A DNA stretch of 16,524 nt from assembly GCA_031289815.1 (NCBI GenBank), contig JAITOS010000035.1:1-16524 (forward strand), written 5' to 3'. Numbering within the stretch: the first letter of the stretch is position 1; each line of letters begins with the position of its first letter. The stretch is from Peptococcaceae bacterium (GTDB taxonomy: Bacteria; Bacillota; Desulfitobacteriia; Desulfitobacteriales; Desulfitobacteriaceae). The notes below the pieces were generated by a model. The model did not search any database and was not told the DNA's origin. It was given only the letters and a program-made list of their open reading frames with translations. Shown here piece after piece: positions 1 through 6,591 of this stretch. Made by a program: the position numbers and the translations under genes.

Positions 1-2
1 CT

Positions 3-728
3 CCTTCCGTCAATGGGCATTCTGACATTAATGGGCAGGTGTGGTATGAGGTTTTTAAAGCGCATATGCTGCGTTTGCGCGGTCTGAATACGATGGATGA
101 TATGGAGGGGCAGTATCCCCGGTCCGCGGTTTTACTGGAGGTGTTGGGCATTCCCCGCGATATGCCTGTAAAAACGCCGCCGCCGCTGGTTCTGCCCGTA
201 GCCAATGCCTATGACCCGACAAAGCCCCTCTCTGAGGAGGAATTTGTACTCCATAACGGCGTTCGTTTCGGCATGACGTATGACGAGGTGCTGGCGGCAA
301 CCGGTGAAGATGTTGTGTTTTTAGCGAACGACTTCGTCTTTGACGTGGCCGAGGGCGTAAGCATTGTTCAGGACGGGGTGTTTTATGGATTTCAGCAAAA
401 CGCGGAGGATCATGCGTTTTATCTCGCCAGCTTGAGCATACAAAACAGCGTAGACTATGGCGACGCGGTCGCGCCGATTTTTCGGGATATACGTATCGGC
501 GACACTCTGGAAAGCGTGTTTGATAAATTTCCTGTCCGGGACAGGGAGCTTAAACAATGGGCGGAGCAAGCGCTCTACGGCGAGCCTCCCGCTAACTACG
601 CGCGGTTGTACTATGTTGCGGGAAGCTATTACGATATGATGCTGGTTGCGGATCATTGCTTGGCCCACATTACTTTCAGTCGGCTGGAGCAAAAAGTGCT
701 GAGGGTAGAGATCTATGGGAACAATTGA
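3..728 (+). CDS. Lipoprotein-type paralogue, 5' end cut off by window edge
   Basis: The frame is open from the first bases of the window, so the gene starts upstream. The GTG at 39 lies inside a conserved stretch (WYEVFKAHMLR) that is internal in the full paralogue at 1331-2389, so it is not a credible start. The visible part matches the C-terminal two thirds of that paralogue. It has two short modules of SmpA/BLIP-like appearance: NGVRFGMTYDEVLAATGE, then IRIGDTLESVFDKFPVRD. The signal peptide and lipobox seen in the paralogue would lie to the left. Compared with it, this copy lacks about six residues near 455 and three near 620, has a duplicated AATGGG near 12-36, and has a different C-terminus. 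Function is unknown; a cell-surface role is inferred only from the paralogue's lipoprotein signal. It is probably intact, but the missing start prevents certainty. Confidence 0.75.
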   Translation, partial: PSVNGHSDINGQVWYEVFKAHMLRLRGLNTMDDMEGQYPRSAVLLEVLGIPRDMPVKTPPPLVLPVANAYDPTKPLSEEEFVLHNGVRFGMTYDEVLAATGEDVVFLANDFVFDVAEGVSIVQDGVFYGFQQNAEDHAFYLASLSIQNSVDYGDAVAPIFRDIRIGDTLESVFDKFPVRDRELKQWAEQALYGEPPANYARLYYVAGSYYDMMLVADHCLAHITFSRLEQKVLRVEIYGNN

Positions 729-910
729 TGGTGAATTCCACCTGGCGCCTGAAGAGGAAGTGTTAAACGGGGAAGAATTACGTTTGAATATGGCCTGAAA
801 TTCCATGTCTCCATCCGGTTCGCTGTCGCCGTGCTTGCGGGAGGGCAGGATATGGCGGATGTTCCCGTCGCGCTGGTTTTGGGGTTGGCGTAGGGCGGGT
901 GAGTCTGCTC

Positions 911-984
911 TTGCTGGGAGGTCGCGAAGGGCGGATGGGTTTGCCTTCGGTTGCTGGGAGACCGCGAAGGGCGGACGGTTCCGC
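911..984 (+). repeat. Degenerate tandem repeat, period 40 bp
   Basis: Two units begin TTGCTGGGAG (911 and 951), run into CGCGAAGGGCGGA, and are exactly 40 bp apart. A third, more degraded unit can be seen upstream around 881-910 (GGCGTAGGGCGGGTGAG). The last unit also forms the left arm of the palindrome at 964-1068. This looks like a dispersed or tandem intergenic repeat family rather than a gene; copies elsewhere in the genome cannot be checked from this window. Confidence 0.7.
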
Positions 985-1068
985 TTTTCGTCCCGCTGCG
1001 CCTTCCTGGCGCAAAGGGACGCGCTCGGCGTCCATGCCTCGCTTTTCGCGGAACCGTCCGCCCTTCGC
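964..1068. repeat. 105-bp branched palindromic element (REP or MITE-like)
   Basis: Positions 964-984 and 1048-1068 form a perfect 21-bp inverted repeat with core GGGCGGACGGTTCCGC. Inside the loop, CGTCCC (989-994) pairs with GGGACG (1016-1021), enclosing TGCGCC-TTCCT-GGCGCA (997-1013). An alternative hairpin, GGACGC-GCTCG-GCGTCC, lies at 1017-1033. The two inner hairpins share bases, so the single strand could switch between them. No transposase gene or target-site duplication was seen. A REP/MITE-like repeat or a structured transcript is plausible. Confidence 0.7.
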
Positions 1069-1190
1069 TTGGGTTGGGAGGCTTTTGAAGAGGACGCTCA
1101 CCTCCAGCTTCGCGGTTCATGTGCGACACTGGGGGCGGGCGTTGTGGGTTTGAGGTTGGGTTTCGTTGTTTGCTGATCTGATGAGGCTGG

Positions 1191-1256
1191 AACTAATTGT
1201 ATTAGTTTATAACTAAGCACATTAGTTTATAACTAATCATGTTAGTTTACAACTCA
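1191..1256. promoter_or_regulatory. Array of palindromic operator-like sites, 20-bp period
   Basis: Three copies of the palindrome TTAGTT-TAT-AACTAA lie at 1202-1216, 1222-1236 and 1242-1256 (the last as TTAGTTTACAACTCA). Centres are exactly 20 bp apart. A half site, AACTAA, sits in register at 1191-1196. The last copy abuts a TTGACA hexamer at 1257, so a bound dimeric regulator would lie beside the -35 element of the lipoprotein gene. The TTAGTT/AACTAA half-site pattern resembles sites bound by MarR-type winged-helix regulators, but that family assignment is an inference. No regulator gene is adjacent. Confidence 0.7.
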
Positions 1257-1285
1257 TTGACAAGGTAGCGGTATTGTTGTACGGT
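1257..1285 (+). promoter_or_regulatory. Candidate sigma-A promoter of the lipoprotein gene
   Basis: A perfect TTGACA (1257-1262) is followed after 17 bases by TACGGT (1280-1285), a poor -10 match. The weak -10 and the immediately adjoining palindrome array suggest a regulated promoter. It is about 45 bases upstream of the start codon at 1331. Confidence 0.45.
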
Positions 1286-1330
1286 TAGGTTGCTTATCCC
1301 CTGTAAACGTTTCATAGGAGGCAGGCCGTT

Positions 1331-2389
1331 ATGACAAAGAGAATATTCTGTATGAGCTTAACCCTGATCTTGCTGTTGTCTGCCTGCGGTGTGCGGCAGA
1401 CGGAGGAGAAAGAAAACCTTGCCGCGGCCATTGACGACAATTTAGCCGTTATCATGTCCCATCAGGAAGGTTCCGGTTTCGTGGAGTATACCGTCGCGCA
1501 TAAAGCGGAATACGATGAAATTTTGGCCTTGGGCGACGCCGCTCTTCCGCATCTTTTCTCGCTGTTGGAAAACGGCGTCGATGGGGAGAAAGCGGTGGTC
1601 ATAGCCCGCGCTTGCCGTGAGCTATTAGGGGCTGAGGATATACGCACTTCTTCTTCCGCCAATGGGCGGGGGTGGTATGAGGTTTTTAAAGTGCATGTGC
1701 TGCGTATGCGCGCACGGAATACGATGGAATATATAGAGGAAAATAATCCCCGATCTGCGGTTTTGCTGGAGGTGTTGGCTATTCCCCGCAACACGCCTGT
1801 AAAAACGCTACCGCCGCTGGTTTTGCCCGTAGCCAATGCCTATGACCCAACAAAGCCCCTCGCTGAGGATGAATTTGTACTCCATAACGGCGTTCGTTTC
1901 GGTATGACGTATGATGAGGTGCTGGCGGCAACCGGTGAAGATGTTGTGTTTTTAGCGAACAATTTCAACTTTGACGTGGCTGAGAGAGTAAACATTGGTC
2001 AAGACGGGGTGCAGTATGGATTTCAGCAAAAAGCGGAGGATAGTGAGTTTTATCTCTTGGGCTTGAGCATACAAAACGGCGGCGACTATGACGGCATGAC
2101 CGCGTATGGAGACACGGTCGCACCGATTTTTCGGGATATCAGTATCGGCGACACCCTGGAAAGCGTGTTTGATAAATTCCCTGTCCGGGACAGGGAGCTT
2201 AAACAATGGGCGGAGCAAGCGCTCTACGGCGAGCCTCCCGCTAACTACGCGATTTTAGAATATGTTGCGGGTGTTGAGGGAAGCTATTATTCGATGACGT
2301 TGGTTGCGGATCATTGTTCTGCCCACATTGTTTTCAGTCGGCTGGAGCAAAAAGTGTTGGGGGTGATTCTCTCGGAGAGGAATTTATGA
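1331..2389 (+). CDS. Putative lipoprotein with two SmpA/BLIP-like modules
   Basis: A 352-residue protein with a lipoprotein signal: basic MTKR, a hydrophobic stretch, then lipobox LSAC with Cys19 as the predicted lipidated residue. It is therefore expected on the outer face of the cytoplasmic membrane. Residues about 50-100 look like one or two HEAT-type helices (EILALGDAALPHLFSLLENG). The C-terminal part has two short repeats with a G-x-T-x-x-x-V pattern (FGMTYDEVLAATGE and IGDTLESVFDKFP), reminiscent of SmpA/OmlA/BLIP-like folds. The start is fixed by AGGAGG at 1316-1321, nine bases before ATG. It is a paralogue of the truncated gene at the left edge. The molecular function is not recognised; binding a partner protein at the cell surface is only a guess from the fold resemblance. 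Confidence 0.85.
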   Translation: MTKRIFCMSLTLILLLSACGVRQTEEKENLAAAIDDNLAVIMSHQEGSGFVEYTVAHKAEYDEILALGDAALPHLFSLLENGVDGEKAVVIARACRELLGAEDIRTSSSANGRGWYEVFKVHVLRMRARNTMEYIEENNPRSAVLLEVLAIPRNTPVKTLPPLVLPVANAYDPTKPLAEDEFVLHNGVRFGMTYDEVLAATGEDVVFLANNFNFDVAERVNIGQDGVQYGFQQKAEDSEFYLLGLSIQNGGDYDGMTAYGDTVAPIFRDISIGDTLESVFDKFPVRDRELKQWAEQALYGEPPANYAILEYVAGVEGSYYSMTLVADHCSAHIVFSRLEQKVLGVILSERNL

Positions 2390-2420
2390 TGCATTCCACC
2401 TGGCGCGTGAAGCGAAGGAT
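1651..2420 (+). repeat. Segmental duplication, second copy of 2-760
   Basis: The stretch is homologous to positions 2-760, including about 30 bases beyond the stop codons (ATTCCACCTGGCGC shared at 734-747 and 2393-2406). Divergence is uneven: 501-602 and 2150-2251 differ at only two silent third-codon positions, while the modules just upstream show many substitutions and in-frame indels. This points to an old duplication with a patch of later gene conversion or strong constraint. Confidence 0.8.
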
Positions 2421-2439
2421 GGCGGCGCAGCCGCTTCAC
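2407..2439 (+). terminator. Hairpin after the lipoprotein gene, possible weak terminator
   Basis: GTGAAGCG (2407-2414) pairs with CGCTTCAC (2432-2439), with an inner GGC/GCC pairing in the loop. It sits 17 bases after the stop codon, but an A-rich tract follows instead of T residues. Either an atypical terminator or an RNA-stabilising 3' hairpin. Confidence 0.35.
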
Positions 2440-2472
2440 CCATACAAAAATACAAAAAATAACGAAATTTAT

Positions 2473-2501
2473 TTTACATTATCTGTGAAGGGTGATAAAA
2501 T
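2473..2501 (+). promoter_or_regulatory. Candidate sigma-A promoter upstream of the cinA remnant
   Basis: TTTACA (2473-2478) and TAAAAT (2496-2501) are 17 bases apart, and the -10 carries an extended TGA just before it. Transcription would begin near 2508, right at the ancestral start of cinA, which is uncomfortably close. AGGGTGAT at 2489-2496 could instead be the ancestral ribosome site. The match may be partly fortuitous. If active, it would transcribe the surviving CinA domain and the helicase. Confidence 0.35.
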
Positions 2502-2504
2502 ACT

Positions 2505-2731
2505 ATAGAAGCTAAAGTCGCATGTACAGGGGATCGAGCTCTTGCTGGGAAACACACTGAATACGGGCGTTGATTATTTTGACAGGAAAAATATCCGCTT
2601 TCGGTATAGAAGTGGATGACCATACGTATGACAGTGGGAGATAACCGTAAACGCCTGGAGCAAGTTTTGCGCCAGGTTTTCGCTGTCCGGAATTCGTCAT
2701 CATGACGGGAGGCCCCGGATCGCTGCCGTGA
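2505..2731 (+). pseudogene. cinA: Decayed N-terminal (MoCF-like) domain of cinA
   Basis: Conserved blocks of the CinA N-terminal domain appear in correct order but in shifting frames. They are EAKVACTG (2508-2531), ELLLGNTLNTGVDYFDRK (2536-2589), KISAFGIEVDDHT (2588-2626), TVGDNRKRLEQVLRQVFA (2631-2684) and EFVIMTGGPG (2690-2719, then TGA at 2729). They correspond to the family's GTELLLG, NTN-x-x-YL, LGIEV, TVGDN and TTGGLGPT signatures. At least four frame changes and a stop separate them. The likely former start is now ATA at 2505. The end of the MoCF domain and the middle KH-like domain, some 150 residues in full CinA, appear deleted before the C-terminal domain that follows. Recognition is by eye from knowledge of the family. 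Confidence 0.85.
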
Positions 2732-2811
2732 TCTAGGCAAGGCGCGAACATCCTCCCTGATCCTTTGGGGACGGCGTCTGGGGCGCTGACAGAGAAAGAC
2801 GGGATGAGGAA

Positions 2812-3294
2812 ATGATGATTCAACGGGTAGCGAACGCGCTGCGACAGGCTCATATAACCATTGCCACGGCGGAATCATGCACGGGAGGACTCTTGGGGGC
2901 GGCGCTCACCCAGGAGCGAGGAAGCTCAGAGTATTATTTGGGCGGAGTCATCAGCTACGCTAACGCCGCTAAGGAACGCCTGCTGGGAGTAGAAGGCGAA
3001 ATCCTGCGGCTGGAAGGAGCGGTAAGCGCAGCGGTCGCCGGGAAAATGGCGGTAGGAATCCAACGAAAATTGAGAGCGGCGCTTGGCGTGGCGACGACGG
3101 GGATCGCCGGTCCGGACGGCGGCAGTGCGGAAAAACCGGTAGGACTCGTATATATCGGTTTAGCTGGACCGGACGGCGTGGAAACGAGAAAATTTCAGTT
3201 CTGCGGGGATCGGGAATCGATCCGACAACAGACGGTGCAGGCAGCCTTACACTGGGTGCTGCTGTATCTGGAACAACGGAAAGGAGAGCATTAA
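2812..3294 (+). CDS. cinA: CinA C-terminal domain protein (PncC-type nicotinamide-nucleotide amidase)
   Basis: A 160-residue protein with the hallmark TAESCTGG (residues 19-26), a SYANAAKERLLGV segment (48-60) and TTGIAGPDGG (95-104). In this family the domain deamidates NMN to nicotinate mononucleotide, recycling pyridine nucleotides in the cytoplasm. The Ser of the SCTGG motif belongs to the active site. The length is that of stand-alone PncC; full CinA is about 410 residues. The start is ATG 2812 or 2815, with GAGG at 2806-2809 giving better spacing to 2815. Upstream in this frame there is no start codon back to a TGA at 2758-2760. The gene is the surviving end of a broken cinA. It is six bases from the helicase gene and probably co-transcribed with it. 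Confidence 0.9.
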   Translation: MMIQRVANALRQAHITIATAESCTGGLLGAALTQERGSSEYYLGGVISYANAAKERLLGVEGEILRLEGAVSAAVAGKMAVGIQRKLRAALGVATTGIAGPDGGSAEKPVGLVYIGLAGPDGVETRKFQFCGDRESIRQQTVQAALHWVLLYLEQRKGEH

Positions 3295-3300
3295 TTACGT

Positions 3301-4908
3301 ATGGTAGAAAAATTACAAGCATTTGGTGACATTGTGTTAAGCAAGCAAGTTTTGCAGGCATTATCGGAGATGGGGTTTGAAGAACCCTCGCCGATTCAGA
3401 AAGAGGCGCTGCCTTTAGCCCTGGAAGGCCAGGATATCATCGGGCAGGCGCAGACCGGCACAGGGAAAACCGCCGCCTTTGGCATTCCTATGGTGGAAAA
3501 GGTCAATCCCAAATTCCAGGCGGTTCAGGCGATTGTCGTGACCCCTACCAGAGAACTCGCCGTTCAGGTATCCGAGGAAATCGCTAAAATCGGGAAATAT
3601 CGGCATATAAAATTGTTACCCATCTATGGAGGACAATCCATCGACCGGCAGATTCGCGCTCTGCGCTATGGGGCGCAAGTGGTCGTCGGCACGCCGGGCC
3701 GGGTGATTGACCATCTGAACCGGGGTACGTTGAAACTGCAATATGTTAAAACCGTCGTCTTGGATGAAGCGGATGAAATGCTGGATATGGGCTTCATTGA
3801 TGATGTGGAAACTATTTTGAAAGCGGTTCCGGTAGAGGAACGGCAAATATCGCTGTATTCGGCGACGATGCCGCTGGAAATCAAAAAGTTAGCCAATACC
3901 TACATGAAAAATCCGCAAATTATTACCGTGAGCCGCGATGAATTAACGGTACCCCTGATTGAACAATTTTTTTATGAGACGAGAGACAAGGTGAAAGTGG
4001 ACGCGCTTTGCCGTATCATCGATAGTGAGGAAATCGGCCAGGCGATCATCTTCTGCCGCACCAAACGCGGCGCGGACGAGCTGGTGGCGGCGCTGGACGC
4101 GAGAGGGTACTACGCGAGCGCGCTTCACGGTGATTTAAGTCAGCAACAGCGCGACCGGGTGATGAAAAAATTCCGGGACGGTAAGACCGAATTGCTGGTA
4201 GCAACGGACGTCGCCGCCCGCGGCTTGGACATCGACAAAGTAACCCACGTGATCAATTTTGATGTGCCGCAAGACCCGGAATCCTATGTGCACCGGATTG
4301 GCCGGACGGGACGCGCCGGCAGAAAAGGTCAGGCCATGACCTTGATTACGCCCAGAGAGTACCGTCAGCTTCGGCTCATCGAGCAGTTAATTCAAACGCG
4401 GATCCGGCGGCGCGAGCTGCCTTCCCTGAGCGATATCAGCGAGCATCAGACGGAGAATATGAGAAACCAGCTGATCAAGCTCATGAAGAGCAATCGCCTG
4501 GGTACCTACCGCTCAATCGTCAATGGGCTGTTAGACGATTATGATTCCATCGACGTGGCGGCGGCGGCCCTTAAATTCGCCATCGAAGGCCCCAATACGG
4601 AAGGCCGGGACAATGAAGTTGATCACAGTGAAGGGGATATGGTCTTCGGCAATACGGGAGCGACGCCGGGGATGATCCGGCTCTTTATGAGTATCGGTCG
4701 GCTCCAGCAGATCCGGCCGCAGGATATTATTCGCTGGATTGCGGATGAAAGCGGTATTCCGGGGAATATCATCGGTACGATCAACATCTATGACCGCTTT
4801 ACCTTTGTCGAGGTGCCGGAGGAACACGCCAGCCGGGTATTGAACTGTATGCACCAGAATATGATTAAAGGCCGTAAGGTCAGTGTGGAACCGGCCAAAG
4901 CCAGATAA
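3301..4908 (+). CDS. DEAD-box ATP-dependent RNA helicase with DbpA-type RNA-binding domain
   Basis: A 535-residue helicase with all motifs in order: Q motif GFEEPSPIQ (25-33), AQTGTGKT (50-57), PTRELAVQ (82-89), TPGR (131-134), DEAD (155-158), SAT (187-189), ATDVAARGLD (301-310) and HRIGRTGRAG (331-340). A linker follows, then a C-terminal domain (about 455-532) of the DbpA RNA-binding type, ending in KGRKVSVEPAKAR. Such proteins unwind short RNA duplexes in ribosome assembly, cold adaptation and RNA decay; CshA of Bacillus works alongside RNase Y, which is also encoded in this window. The ribosome site AAGGAG (3281-3286) is 14 bases from ATG, rather far. DeaD/CshA/DbpA subfamily membership cannot be settled by eye. 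Confidence 0.96.
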   Translation: MVEKLQAFGDIVLSKQVLQALSEMGFEEPSPIQKEALPLALEGQDIIGQAQTGTGKTAAFGIPMVEKVNPKFQAVQAIVVTPTRELAVQVSEEIAKIGKYRHIKLLPIYGGQSIDRQIRALRYGAQVVVGTPGRVIDHLNRGTLKLQYVKTVVLDEADEMLDMGFIDDVETILKAVPVEERQISLYSATMPLEIKKLANTYMKNPQIITVSRDELTVPLIEQFFYETRDKVKVDALCRIIDSEEIGQAIIFCRTKRGADELVAALDARGYYASALHGDLSQQQRDRVMKKFRDGKTELLVATDVAARGLDIDKVTHVINFDVPQDPESYVHRIGRTGRAGRKGQAMTLITPREYRQLRLIEQLIQTRIRRRELPSLSDISEHQTENMRNQLIKLMKSNRLGTYRSIVNGLLDDYDSIDVAAAALKFAIEGPNTEGRDNEVDHSEGDMVFGNTGATPGMIRLFMSIGRLQQIRPQDIIRWIADESGIPGNIIGTINIYDRFTFVEVPEEHASRVLNCMHQNMIKGRKVSVEPAKAR

Positions 4909-5118
4909 AAATACGATCACAAAATTTTAAACGAGGGCGGTTGCACAACGGACTTAAACTGTTTGATGGCAATCGTCCTTTGTTTATCGGGAACCCTATC
5001 CGATCGGAAAGATCGCGGAGGACGCCGCTAAGCAAATTGCCGGGCGGCACGGAAGAGGGATACGCGAAATGAATAAATTTTTTTTAGCGTTAAGGTTCCG
5101 GGAAGCGGGTGATGTCCA
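4909..5118 (+). other. Intergenic spacer, possible worn coding remnant
   Basis: About 210 bases without a clear gene. One frame is open from 4911 to about 5070 (it contains LFDGNRPLFIGNPIRSER), and another runs through IAEDAAKQIAGRHGRGIREMNKFF into the next start. Neither has a convincing start, and I recognise no family. The pattern could be a worn gene end or chance. No strong terminator is visible after the helicase gene. Confidence 0.3.
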
Positions 5119-6372
5119 GTGAAGGGTAAAAAGAAAAAAATAAATGTCGGGGTCGGCTTTGTAACCGGGCGCAAAAATTTCAAGTATGTCGCCAAAACAT
5201 ACGTCAATAATTGGAACGAATCCGGCGCGGTAGACAGCGGCGGCTACGCGCTCCACCTCTTTGTGGCCTATGATTTGGCGTATAAAAGCACCAAGGTAAG
5301 CGATTATAAAATCTCGGACGAGGAAATCCTGGATACCGTGGATTCCGCGCATTACATCGGCGATTTCTCCATCACAACCGAGGCGCAATATTTGGTCAAA
5401 AATAAGGTAATCGACCTGAGAGAGTCCAAGCTGATCTTCGGCGAAGGTTATGCCATGAAAAGGAACGCCGTTCTCTATTTCGCTTTGAAAAATAAAATGG
5501 ATTACCTCATTTTTCTGGACGACGATGAATATCCGATCGCAACCCTGAAAATCAGCGACAGCATCGTGTGGAAGGGACAGGAGGTTTTATCCACGCACAT
5601 CGCCAATCTCCGGCATTGCGACATGACGCACGGGCATCATTGCGGCTATGTCTCGCCGATTCCGTATCTGGAATTTAACGAAAAGCTGTCGGAGGATGAA
5701 TTCAAAATTTTCGTAGAAGCGATCAGCAATGATATCATCAATTGGGATTCGATCAAAGCGAAAATGCTCAATGGCGGCGTCACTTACGCCGATCTTGACG
5801 TCATTGAAAGCAAGAAAATCGAGGTCGTCAAGGAATTGAACGGCATGAAGTTCATTTCCGGCGCTAACTTGGGCTTTAATCTGAAAGATACGGATAAGCT
5901 GTTTCCTTTTTACAACCCTCCCGGCGCCAGAGGCGAAGACGCTTTTTTGAGTACCTGCCTCAACGAATGCACGATCAGGAAAATCCCTTGCTATACCTTT
6001 CATGACGGTTTTTCCACCTATCAAAACCTGCTCCTCGGCGTGCTGCCGAACCGCTTGAAAACAATGAACGCGCAGGGTTCCAGCGCCATCGGGAAAAGGT
6101 TTTTACAAGCCACCTTGGGCTGGATTCGCTATAAACCGCTTTTGACCTATGTAACGAACCGGGAAAATTACGGCGCGGAAATACAGAGCATTAAAAGCAG
6201 CCTCTCCCAAGTGCTTCCCAGCATCTGCGACTTTTTTGAAAACGCTAAATTTAAAGAGCTACTCGATGAGCTTGATTTTTTTGACGCGCACGTGGAAGAG
6301 CATTACAAGGATTTCCAGGATACCAAGCTGGCCTGGATCAAAATAGTGAATTTTTTAGGGGACGCCAAATAA
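5119..6372 (+). CDS. Putative GT-A fold glycosyltransferase-like protein
   Basis: A 417-residue soluble protein without signal peptide or membrane segment. The N-terminus INVGVGFVTGRKNF resembles a first Rossmann strand. MDYLIFLDDDEYP (127-139) has the Asp cluster typical of the metal- and nucleotide-sugar-binding DxD motif of GT-A enzymes. GARGEDAFLST (269-279) resembles the ED-containing acceptor and catalytic motif of GT2-like enzymes. A His-rich HGHHCGYVSP segment (171-180) is unusual. The C-terminal 120 residues are helical and charged. The start is GTG 5119, with GGGTGAT at 5107-5113. It probably transfers a sugar to a cell-surface or intracellular acceptor, but the substrate is unknown. 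It stands alone between the helicase and recA, unlike a glycan cluster. Family assignment is by motif only. Confidence 0.7.
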   Translation: MKGKKKKINVGVGFVTGRKNFKYVAKTYVNNWNESGAVDSGGYALHLFVAYDLAYKSTKVSDYKISDEEILDTVDSAHYIGDFSITTEAQYLVKNKVIDLRESKLIFGEGYAMKRNAVLYFALKNKMDYLIFLDDDEYPIATLKISDSIVWKGQEVLSTHIANLRHCDMTHGHHCGYVSPIPYLEFNEKLSEDEFKIFVEAISNDIINWDSIKAKMLNGGVTYADLDVIESKKIEVVKELNGMKFISGANLGFNLKDTDKLFPFYNPPGARGEDAFLSTCLNECTIRKIPCYTFHDGFSTYQNLLLGVLPNRLKTMNAQGSSAIGKRFLQATLGWIRYKPLLTYVTNRENYGAEIQSIKSSLSQVLPSICDFFENAKFKELLDELDFFDAHVEEHYKDFQDTKLAWIKIVNFLGDAK

Positions 6373-6510
6373 GCGAACCCATAGTGAATAAGATTCCATT
6401 CAGTACGGCCAATGGGGCTACGGTTTGCCTGCTTGCCAGAAAACGAGATAGAATATGCGGGGATAATAGCGATGAATAGGAAAAGATTTGTCTAAAAAGG
6501 GCGGCTTGGA

Positions 6511-6540
6511 TTGACAAGCGATAAGGAAGCAAATTATAAT
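6511..6540 (+). promoter_or_regulatory. recA sigma-A promoter
   Basis: TTGACA (6511-6516) and TATAAT (6535-6540), both perfect consensus hexamers, are separated by 18 bases. Transcription would start near 6547, inside the SOS box that follows. The start codon of recA is at 6592. Confidence 0.9.
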
Positions 6541-6545
6541 AATAT

Positions 6546-6559
6546 CGAACAAACGTTTC
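6546..6559. promoter_or_regulatory. LexA (DinR) SOS box of recA
   Basis: CGAACAAACGTTTC matches the Bacillus-type LexA consensus CGAACRNRYGTTYC at every position. It covers the expected transcription start, five bases after the -10 element, so LexA binding would block recA-recX transcription until DNA damage triggers LexA self-cleavage. Confidence 0.92.
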
Positions 6560-6591
6560 CATAGGGGATGAAAAAAGAGGAGGAAGAGATC

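Larger units (their letters stand above)
729..1330. other. 602-bp gene-free, repeat-rich spacer
   Basis: No convincing gene is present. The first 30 bases continue the duplication that includes the upstream gene. From about 840 to 1170 the DNA is GC-rich, with long overlapping open frames on both strands. Their translations are Arg/Gly/Pro/Ser-rich, share no recognised motif and follow the underlying repeats, so I treat them as non-coding. After about 1180 the composition changes sharply to AT-rich DNA holding the palindromic operator array and promoter of the next gene. Confidence 0.7.

Noticed and set aside
713..1176. Long overlapping open frames on both strands (138, 107, 123 and 84 codons)
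   Set aside because: They overlap one another in GC-rich repeat DNA, have Arg/Pro/Ser-rich translations that mirror the repeats, and show no family motif.
2314..2508. 64-codon open frame spanning the end of the lipoprotein gene
   Set aside because: Most of it lies inside the lipoprotein gene in another frame, and its tail runs through the hairpin and the ancestral cinA upstream region.
6568..6591. Upstream ATG for recA adding MKKEEEEI
   Set aside because: Those codons are the ribosome site of the ATG at 6592, and the extra residues do not resemble RecA N-termini.
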